From Thiobacillus sp. (GTDB lineage: Bacteria > Pseudomonadota > Gammaproteobacteria > Burkholderiales > Thiobacillaceae), in the NCBI GenBank assembly GCA_003510325.1, contig DONB01000261.1:2316-8502 (forward strand): 6,187 nt of DNA, written 5' to 3'. The notes below the pieces were generated by a model that had not been told where the DNA came from, searched no databases, and worked only from the letters and a program-made list of their open reading frames with translations. A program made the translations under genes and the position numbers. Every line of letters starts with the position of its first letter. Position 1 is the stretch's first letter. Of the stretch, positions 1 through 4,747 are shown in pieces.

Positions 1-120
1 AAAGCCATCAAGCCTGTGCTGCCCCCGCAACGGTCAGCGCTAAACGGTCCATCAAACACGCCACTGGGTTCGCCCGGGAAGGCGATGCACTTCAAGCGCG
101 AGCCCGGATACCGGCCTGGA
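1..120 (+). promoter_or_regulatory. Cobalamin (adenosylcobalamin) riboswitch aptamer, 5' end cut by window
   Basis: This RNA leader binds a corrinoid cofactor and controls the downstream btuB-cobO genes. Three conserved blocks of the cobalamin riboswitch family appear in the correct order. CTGCCCCCGCAACGGT lies at about 19-34. GCCACTG at 60-66 is followed by CGGGAAGGC at 75-83. The B12 box AGCCCGGATACCGGCC lies at 101-116. The 5' part of the aptamer, with the first strands of the closing helices, lies before base 1, so the element is partial here. Genes for B12 uptake and adenosylation directly downstream fit the assignment. I infer that high adenosylcobalamin lowers expression, as in known btuB riboswitches. 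Confidence 0.95.
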
Positions 121-157
121 CCCTGCATGGCGCAAGTCATGCTGCGGATCGTGCAAC

Positions 158-179
158 GCGCCTGCGGGGAAGCAGGCGC
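158..179 (+). promoter_or_regulatory. Expression-platform hairpin of the cobalamin riboswitch (putative L13 kissing partner)
   Basis: A perfect 8-bp stem (GCGCCTGC at 158-165, GCAGGCGC at 172-179) closes a GGGGAA loop. The G run of the loop, together with the adjacent stem bases, is complementary to CCCCGC at 23-28 in the aptamer. This matches the L5-L13 kissing interaction known for cobalamin riboswitches. The hairpin ends 17 nt before the btuB ATG, and no T-run follows it. That argues against an intrinsic terminator and for control of translation initiation. The pairing and the mode of control are inferred from sequence alone. Confidence 0.6.
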
Positions 180-196
180 CCAAACCGGACTTCATC

Positions 197-2239
197 ATGC
201 GTCAAACCCCTCTCGCCCTCGCCCTGGGCGTTGCCTTCATTGCCTCCGCCCATGCGGACACCCTGCCGGAATTCGTCGGCGAAACCATCGTCGTCACCCC
301 CAGCCGGTTTGCCGAGCCGGACGGTGTCCGTCCGGCCAATGTCACGGTCATTTCGCGCCGCGAAATCGAAGACAACCCGGCCACCACGCTGCCGGCCATC
401 CTGTCCGATTACGCCGGGATCGGCGCGCGCGACCTGCTCGGCAGCAATGCCTCGAACACCACGGTGGACATTCGCGGCTTCGGCGCGGCCGCAGGCCAGA
501 ACACGCTGGTGCTGGTCGACGGACGCCGCCTGAATGACATCGATCTCTCCGGCGTCGTGTGGTCTGCCATTCCCCTGTCGGCCGTCGAACGCATCGAGAT
601 CGTGCGCGGCGGTGCCAGCGTGCTGCATGGCGGAGGGGCGGTGGGTGGCGTTGTCAACATCATCACCCGCTCGCCCTTGGGCAAGCCGGATGCCGCCGGG
701 CTGAGCGGTCGCATCGGCAGTTTCGGAACGCGCGAGGTGCAGGTCTACGGCACCTTGTCGGGCGACGACTTGGGCCTGACCCTGACGGCCAACCGCCATC
801 GTTCGGACGGATATCGCGACAACAACCAGAATCGCCAGGACAGCCTGGCGGGCGACGCCCGCTGGAAGCGCGGCGATACCGAATGGATCCTGAAATTCGG
901 CGGCGATAGCCAGCTCATCCGATTGCCGGGCGCACGTGCCGTGCAGCCGAGCATCGGGCAGTACGATCTGGTGGACGATCGCGAAGGCACATCCACCCCG
1001 CTGGACTGGGCCGAACGCGACGACCGGCAGTTGGGCCTGACCGGCCACACCACCTTCGGCGCGCACGCTGCGACCATCGATCTCGCCTATCGCAACAAGA
1101 CGCAAGCCGCCTATTTCGATTTCAGCGGTTTTCCGGATTACCGGGAAACCGATCTCGACATGATCAGCGTTTCGCCGCGCGCGAAGTTCAGGCTGGCGAA
1201 TCACACGCTGATCGCCGGCGTCGACGTCAGCCGCTGGGAATACGACCTCGAACGTTCCAATGCGCCCGCCAACATCGGCCAGCCGTTTACCCGGCTAAGC
1301 GCGACCCAGCGCAGCCTGGGCGCGTATCTGCAGGACCAGATCGTGGTTGGCCCGGACTGGGTGCTGAGCGCGGGGGCGCGGGCCGAACAGTTCGCCATCC
1401 GTGCGCGCGATGTGTACGACCCGCTGGCGCCGGGCGCCTTCAGTTCCGCCGCGCCCTCGGGCAGACAGAGTGAGCGGGAATATGCCTGGGAGCTGGGTGC
1501 GCGCTACCGGGCGAGTCCGGCGGACTCGCTGTACGCCAAGGCTGGTCGCAGCTTCCGCTTCGCCACCGTGGACGAGATATACGAGACCAATGCCGCCTGG
1601 GCCCGGGAATTCCAGTTCCTCAAGCCGCAGATTTCGCACGATCTCGAGACGGGCTGGGAAACCGGCACCGCCCGCCGCGGCGGGCGACTTGCACTCTACG
1701 CTGCGCGGGTGAAGGACGAAATTCATCTCGATCCGTACAGCGCCGGCATCGGAAACACTAACCTGCCGCCGCTCACGCGCTACGGACTGGAACTCGAAGG
1801 CCGCACCGGCTGGGGCGCGCTGCAGCTGAGCAGCGCCTACACGCTGGCGTTTGCCCGATTCACCGATGGGCGCTATAACGGCGTTGATCTGGAGGGCAAG
1901 GACGTGCCGCTGGTGCCGCGGCACAAGCTCGCGCTCAATCTGATATGGCAGGCGAGTGCGGCGACGCGCCTGTCGGCAAGCGCGAATTACGTGAGCCGGC
2001 AATACCTCGACAACGACGAGCCGAATACGCTGGGGGTCCGGATTCCCGCCTACACCGTGGTCGATACCCGCATCGAGCATCGCGCCGGCAACTGGGTCTG
2101 GGCGGCGGCGATCAACAACCTGTTCGACGAGGCGTATTACACCTATGCGGTACGCAGCAATTTCACCCCGGACCGCTATGCGGCCTATCCGCTGCCCGGC
2201 CGGCATGCCTGGTTGAGCGCCGAGTACCGGTTCCGCTGA
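197..2239 (+). CDS. btuB: BtuB-like TonB-dependent outer-membrane cobalamin receptor
   Basis: A 680-residue outer-membrane receptor that should import vitamin B12 using TonB-ExbB-ExbD energy. Residues 1-20 form a signal peptide ending in A-H-A, with predicted cleavage before Asp21. A TonB box (T-I-V-V-T-P-S, about 30-36) follows, resembling the one in E. coli BtuB. The plug domain covers about 45-160 and includes the conserved V-E-R-I-E-I-V-R-G and G-G-V-V-N-I-I-T-R segments. The rest is the 22-strand beta barrel, ending in alternating aromatic residues. It is longer than E. coli BtuB (614 residues). The ATG at 197 is chosen because it opens the signal peptide. Its Shine-Dalgarno is weak (CGGA at 186-189), which suits riboswitch control of translation. 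The protein ends R-F-R, so the usual terminal aromatic is one residue from the end. B12 as substrate is inferred from the riboswitch and from cobO downstream; the receptor fold itself is certain. Confidence 0.93.
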   Translation: MRQTPLALALGVAFIASAHADTLPEFVGETIVVTPSRFAEPDGVRPANVTVISRREIEDNPATTLPAILSDYAGIGARDLLGSNASNTTVDIRGFGAAAGQNTLVLVDGRRLNDIDLSGVVWSAIPLSAVERIEIVRGGASVLHGGGAVGGVVNIITRSPLGKPDAAGLSGRIGSFGTREVQVYGTLSGDDLGLTLTANRHRSDGYRDNNQNRQDSLAGDARWKRGDTEWILKFGGDSQLIRLPGARAVQPSIGQYDLVDDREGTSTPLDWAERDDRQLGLTGHTTFGAHAATIDLAYRNKTQAAYFDFSGFPDYRETDLDMISVSPRAKFRLANHTLIAGVDVSRWEYDLERSNAPANIGQPFTRLSATQRSLGAYLQDQIVVGPDWVLSAGARAEQFAIRARDVYDPLAPGAFSSAAPSGRQSEREYAWELGARYRASPADSLYAKAGRSFRFATVDEIYETNAAWAREFQFLKPQISHDLETGWETGTARRGGRLALYAARVKDEIHLDPYSAGIGNTNLPPLTRYGLELEGRTGWGALQLSSAYTLAFARFTDGRYNGVDLEGKDVPLVPRHKLALNLIWQASAATRLSASANYVSRQYLDNDEPNTLGVRIPAYTVVDTRIEHRAGNWVWAAAINNLFDEAYYTYAVRSNFTPDRYAAYPLPGRHAWLSAEYRFR

Positions 2240-2249
2240 GGCGTATCGA

Positions 2250-2256
2250 AAGGAGG
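2250..2256 (+). promoter_or_regulatory. Strong ribosome binding site of cobO
   Basis: AAGGAGG is a near-perfect anti-Shine-Dalgarno match located 4 nt before the ATG at 2261. It fixes the cobO start. It contrasts with the weak site of btuB just upstream, so cobO could be translated efficiently and independently within the same transcript. Confidence 0.85.
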
Positions 2257-2260
2257 AGGC

Positions 2261-2890
2261 ATGAGCGAAGCCGAGCACCACGCGCATCAGGACGCATCCA
2301 GGGAGGCGCGCCATGCGATGCGCATGGCGCGAAAGAAAGCGCTGATCGACGCGGCGATCGCCGCTGCCAGCGACGAACGCGGACTGTTGCTCGTCATTAC
2401 CGGAAACGGCAAGGGCAAGAGCACCTCGGCCTTCGGCATGGTGGCGCGCGCGCTCGGCCACGGCATGAAGGTCGGCGTGGTGCAGTTCATCAAGAGCCGC
2501 ACCGACACCGGCGAGGAGGCCTTTTTCGGCCGCCAGCCCGGCGTCGAATGGCACGTCACCGGCGACGGCTTCACCTGGGACACGCAGAACCGCGAGCAGG
2601 ACATCGCCACTGCCGAGCGCGGCTGGGCGATTGCCGCGCGCATGCTGGCCGACCCCTCGTTCAATCTGGTGGTGCTGGACGAGCTGACGTATCTTCTGAG
2701 CTACGGCTACCTCGACAGCGACCTCGTGCTCGACGCGCTGGCGCACCGGCCGGCCATGCAGCATGTCGTCGTCACCGGACGCGCCGCAATCGACGCGCTG
2801 ATCGAACTGGCCGACACCGTGTCGGTCATCGCCGACGAAAAGCATGCGTTCCGCGCCGGCGTGAAGGCGCAGCCCGGCATCGATCTTTGA
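2261..2890 (+). CDS. cobO: Corrinoid adenosyltransferase (ATP:cob(I)alamin), CobO/BtuR/CobA family
   Basis: A cytoplasmic enzyme that transfers the adenosyl group of ATP to reduced cob(I)alamin or cobinamide, giving adenosylcobalamin and related forms. The 209 residues show the family features in order. A basic, helical N-terminus occupies about 1-40. The P-loop G-N-G-K-G-K-S-T is at 48-55. V-G-V-V-Q-F-I-K is at 71-78, F-T-W-D-T-Q at 104-109, and the Walker B-like V-V-L-D-E-L-T-Y at 137-144. The end is H-A-F-R-A-G-V-K-A-Q-P-G-I-D-L, as in E. coli BtuR. E. coli BtuR is 196 residues; the extra length here is N-terminal. The gene starts 21 nt after the btuB stop behind an excellent ribosome binding site, so the two are very likely co-transcribed under the riboswitch. 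The product makes the ligand that the riboswitch senses, which gives feedback. An 11-bp perfect inverted repeat lies within codons 16-24. Confidence 0.96.
   Translation: MSEAEHHAHQDASREARHAMRMARKKALIDAAIAAASDERGLLLVITGNGKGKSTSAFGMVARALGHGMKVGVVQFIKSRTDTGEEAFFGRQPGVEWHVTGDGFTWDTQNREQDIATAERGWAIAARMLADPSFNLVVLDELTYLLSYGYLDSDLVLDALAHRPAMQHVVVTGRAAIDALIELADTVSVIADEKHAFRAGVKAQPGIDL
2307..2331 (+). repeat. Perfect 11-bp inverted repeat inside the 5' end of cobO
   Basis: CGCGCCATGCG (2307-2317) and CGCATGGCGCG (2321-2331) are exact reverse complements separated by ATG. They could form a very stable hairpin in the cobO mRNA about 46 nt after the start codon. The sequence codes for the basic segment around A-R-H-A-M-R-M-A-R. 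It is directly visible; any function in translation or mRNA stability is speculative. Confidence 0.7.
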
Positions 2891-2896
2891 TCCGGC

Positions 2897-2940
2897 GCCA
2901 CGCGGATCGCGGCACGAGCGCGTGCCGGGGTCCGCGCGGC
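2897..2940 (+). repeat. Long imperfect hairpin between cobO and gluQ
   Basis: The spacer after cobO folds into one extended stem. The inner stem is CGGCACG (2910-2916) with CGTGCCG (2921-2927) around an AGCG loop. A G-G mismatch follows, then CGCGGATC (2901-2908) paired with GGTCCGCG (2929-2936), including one G-T pair. An A-C mismatch follows, then GCC (2897-2899) with GGC (2938-2940). This gives about 18 pairs. No T-run follows on either strand, so it is not a canonical intrinsic terminator. It could act as a 3' stability element for the btuB-cobO mRNA, as a pause or processing site, or as a protein-binding site. Confidence 0.7.
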
Positions 2941-2945
2941 ATAAT
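2940..2945 (+). promoter_or_regulatory. Candidate -10 element upstream of gluQ
   Basis: CATAAT matches the sigma70 -10 consensus at five of six positions and stands out in GC-rich DNA. It lies 6 nt before the GTG start at 2952, so transcription would begin at or next to that codon. No -35-like hexamer is found 16-18 nt upstream, because that region is the arm of the hairpin. The call therefore rests on one box only. Confidence 0.35.
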
Positions 2946-2951
2946 GGCCGG

Positions 2952-3872
2952 GTGAATTCCGCACCCTATGTCGGGCGCTTTGCGCCATCGCCTACCGGTC
3001 CCCTGCATGCTGGCTCGCTCGTCGCCGCGGTCGCCAGTTTTCTGGATGCCCGTGCGGCCGGCGGGCGCTGGCTGCTGCGCATGGAAGACCTCGACCGCCC
3101 CCGCTGCGAAGCCGGCGCGGCCGACACCATCCTGCGCCAGCTGGAAGCCTATGGCCTCGTCTGGGACGGCGCGGTGCTGGTGCAGTCGCAGCGCGACGAC
3201 GCCTATGCCGCGGCACTCGACGCGCTGAAGGCGCAGGGCGCCGTCTACCCCTGCGCCTGCACCCGCAGCCAGCTCGCCCGCACTCAATTCAATCAAGCGC
3301 CGCGCAACCCCGAAGGCGAAATCCTTTACCCCGGCACCTGCCGCAACGGCCTGCCGGCCGGTGCGGTCGCGCGTGCCTGGCGGGTGAAAGTGCCGGATGT
3401 GAGCACGCACTTCTTCGACCGCATCCACGGTGATCTCGAGCAGAACCTGGCCCGTGACGTCGGCGACTTCATCGTCAAGCGCGCCGACGGTCTGTTCGCC
3501 TACCAGCTGGCGGTGGTGGTGGATGATGCCTTCCAGGGCATCACCCACGTCGTGCGCGGCGCCGATCTGCTGTGGAACACCCCGCGCCAGATCTATCTGC
3601 AAACCCTGCTCGGCCTGCCGACGCCGGTCTATGCTCACGTCCCGCTCGTTACCAACGCCGCCGGGCAGAAGCTGTCGAAGCAGACCCGGGCGCCCGCGCT
3701 TCCCGACAGTGGGCGCGGCGCCGTCATGGCGGAGGCGCTCGCCGTGCTCGGCCATCCGCCGCCGGCCGGACTTGCGGGGGCCGAACCCGGCGAGCTTCTG
3801 GCGTGGGCAAGCGCTCACTGGCAAATCGAAAATGTGCCGTTGCATGCAAGCGTTGCCAACGCCGCGCCCTGA
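2952..3872 (+). CDS. gluQ: Glutamyl-queuosine tRNA(Asp) synthetase (GluQ, YadB family)
   Basis: A truncated glutamyl-tRNA synthetase paralogue that activates glutamate and attaches it to queuosine at position 34 of tRNA(Asp). The protein has 306 residues, close to E. coli GluQ (308), and consists only of the catalytic domain. It opens with Y-V-G-R-F-A-P-S-P-T-G-P-L-H-A-G-S, containing the HIGH-like H-A-G-S at 19-22. L-L-R-M-E-D-L-D follows at about 41-48. Cys101, Cys103, Tyr126 and Cys130 form the zinc site, and the KMSKS-like K-L-S-K-Q is at 240-244. The spacing between the second Cys and the Tyr is 22 residues, longer than in E. coli. GTG at 2952 is chosen because it puts the conserved block at the usual distance from the N-terminus. 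The upstream GTG at 2922 lies inside the hairpin. There is no clear Shine-Dalgarno sequence. The gene starts 61 nt after cobO. Confidence 0.94.
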   Translation: MNSAPYVGRFAPSPTGPLHAGSLVAAVASFLDARAAGGRWLLRMEDLDRPRCEAGAADTILRQLEAYGLVWDGAVLVQSQRDDAYAAALDALKAQGAVYPCACTRSQLARTQFNQAPRNPEGEILYPGTCRNGLPAGAVARAWRVKVPDVSTHFFDRIHGDLEQNLARDVGDFIVKRADGLFAYQLAVVVDDAFQGITHVVRGADLLWNTPRQIYLQTLLGLPTPVYAHVPLVTNAAGQKLSKQTRAPALPDSGRGAVMAEALAVLGHPPPAGLAGAEPGELLAWASAHWQIENVPLHASVANAAP

Positions 3873-3917
3873 CCGGACAATTCGTCCCACCCCATCATTT
3901 CCTGCGACCCACCCGCC

Positions 3918-4472
3918 ATGGCCCAACTGCCCTCCGCCGTCGAACAAGTCCTGCACGTCCACGCGTCCTTCATCCACACCGTCGTCAACGCGCTGCGCGA
4001 CCGCAGCCAGCTGCCCGAGCTGATGAAGCAGCTCGACGCCGCCGAGCAGGCCGGCTGGGCGCGGCTGGTCGGCGCGCTGCGCCACGTCATCAACGGCCGG
4101 CGCGATCCCTCGATCAAGCTGGGGCTGGACGAGGAAGACAGCATCCTGCTCGACGCCATCCTGCGCGGCCTCGACAACCCGGCCACCTTGCCGCCGCTGA
4201 ACGTTCAGCCCGACGGCAGCAGCGCCGCCCCGGGGCTGGCCGCGCTGATCGACGCGTCCGCCCGTGGCGACGCGCAGGCGATGTCAGTGCTCGCCAACAT
4301 GGCCGAGCAGATGATGAAGGCAGGTGGCGACATGGCGCTGCTCGGCGGCCGCATGCGCCGGCTGGTCAACGGCGAGCGCGACGCGGATCAGCTGGTCGCC
4401 GGCATGGGTCCGCTGGGACGCGAGCTTCTGATCAGCCTGCTCGACGAGCTGGCGAAGCTGCGGCCGCAATAA
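3918..4472 (+). CDS. Conserved-looking hypothetical protein with internal duplication
   Basis: I do not recognise this 184-residue protein. It has no signal peptide, no transmembrane segment and no cysteine, so a cytosolic location is likely. It is rich in Leu, Ala, Asp and Arg and appears mainly alpha-helical. Two segments resemble each other. Residues about 34-63 end in L-V-G-A-L-R-H-V-I-N-G-R-R-D, and residues about 126-155 end in L-G-G-R-M-R-R-L-V-N-G-E-R-D. Each is followed by a Leu-rich helix (about 75-85 and 168-180). A flexible Pro/Ser/Gly linker at about 87-105 separates the halves. ATG at 3918 begins 45 nt after gluQ without a good ribosome binding site. Base composition matches the neighbours, and the opposite-strand frame gives no recognisable protein. 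It could be co-transcribed with gluQ; its function is unknown. Confidence 0.75.
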   Translation: MAQLPSAVEQVLHVHASFIHTVVNALRDRSQLPELMKQLDAAEQAGWARLVGALRHVINGRRDPSIKLGLDEEDSILLDAILRGLDNPATLPPLNVQPDGSSAAPGLAALIDASARGDAQAMSVLANMAEQMMKAGGDMALLGGRMRRLVNGERDADQLVAGMGPLGRELLISLLDELAKLRPQ

Positions 4473-4519
4473 TTCCCGTGCAAACCCGACATCGCCGATT
4501 TAGCGACGGACGGGGCGCT

Positions 4520-4549
4520 TTGACAGCGCGCGCCGCAATCAGCTAAAAT
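4520..4549 (+). promoter_or_regulatory. Sigma70-type promoter of the tRNA gene with GC-rich discriminator
   Basis: A perfect -35 TTGACA (4520-4525) and a -10 TAAAAT (4544-4549) are separated by 18 nt. GCGCGCC (4550-4556) follows, a GC-rich discriminator typical of stable-RNA promoters under stringent (ppGpp) control. Transcription would start near 4556, about 37 nt before the mature tRNA 5' end. The region from 4473 to 4519 holds no other feature I can support. Confidence 0.85.
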
Positions 4550-4592
4550 GCGCGCCTTTTCGGCGGTCCATAGCCGGGAAAGCAATCCCCAA

Positions 4593-4669
4593 GGTGATGT
4601 AGCTCAGTCGGTTAGAGCATCGGATTCATAATCCGGGGGTCGGTGGTTCAAGTCCACTCATCACCACCA
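4593..4669 (+). tRNA. tRNA with CAT anticodon, most likely elongator tRNA-Met
   Basis: A complete 77-nt cloverleaf can be folded by eye. The acceptor stem GGTGATG / CATCACC is perfect. The D arm has GCTC / GAGC stems. The anticodon stem TCGGA / TCCGG has a T-G pair at its base, and the loop TTCATAA places CAT at 4627-4629. The T arm GGTGG / CCACT has the loop TTCAAGT. The discriminator is A (4666), and CCA is encoded at 4667-4669. The perfect first acceptor pair G1-C72 rules out initiator tRNA-fMet, which has a mismatched 1-72 pair. A CAT anticodon can also mark tRNA-Ile2, whose C34 is changed to lysidine. General resemblance to elongator Met tRNAs favours Met, but this is not proven. Confidence 0.93.
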
Positions 4670-4747
4670 CATTTCTCATTTCGTGGCTGTGCCTCAATTG
4701 CAGCGGCGAAATCCCCGCCCCCAGTCTATTCACTGTCCCGGCACCCC

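Noticed and set aside
158..196. Intrinsic terminator as riboswitch expression platform
   Set aside because: The GC-rich stem is present, but the downstream sequence has no run of T residues.
137..1204. Long open frame on the minus strand opposite btuB (355 codons)
   Set aside because: It has low-complexity, Arg/Ala/Gly-rich composition typical of the reverse strand of a GC-rich gene, no recognisable domain, and it overlaps the clear btuB gene and its leader.
1295..2845. 516-codon minus-strand frame across btuB and cobO
   Set aside because: It spans two well-supported genes on the other strand and shows no family motif; long antisense frames are expected in GC-rich DNA with strong third-position bias.
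2922..2951. Upstream GTG giving a 10-residue longer GluQ
   Set aside because: The codon sits in the arm of the intergenic hairpin with no ribosome binding site, and the added residues precede the family's normal N-terminus.
2826..4085. 419-codon minus-strand frame opposite gluQ
   Set aside because: It is a shadow of gluQ and the next gene. The translation lacks any conserved motif.
4473..4519. Terminator after the hypothetical gene
   Set aside because: Only a 4-bp TCGC/GCGA pairing without a T-run could be found, which is not enough to call.
3572..4546. 324-codon + strand frame across the end of gluQ and the hypothetical gene
   Set aside because: It is Arg/Ala-rich, overlaps two better frames and runs through the tRNA promoter -35 and -10 region, so it is not a plausible protein.
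4643..4747. N-terminal extension of MiaB by 35 residues
   Set aside because: The extension is encoded partly by the 3' half of the tRNA gene, is unlike the family, and the conserved N-terminus begins at 4748.
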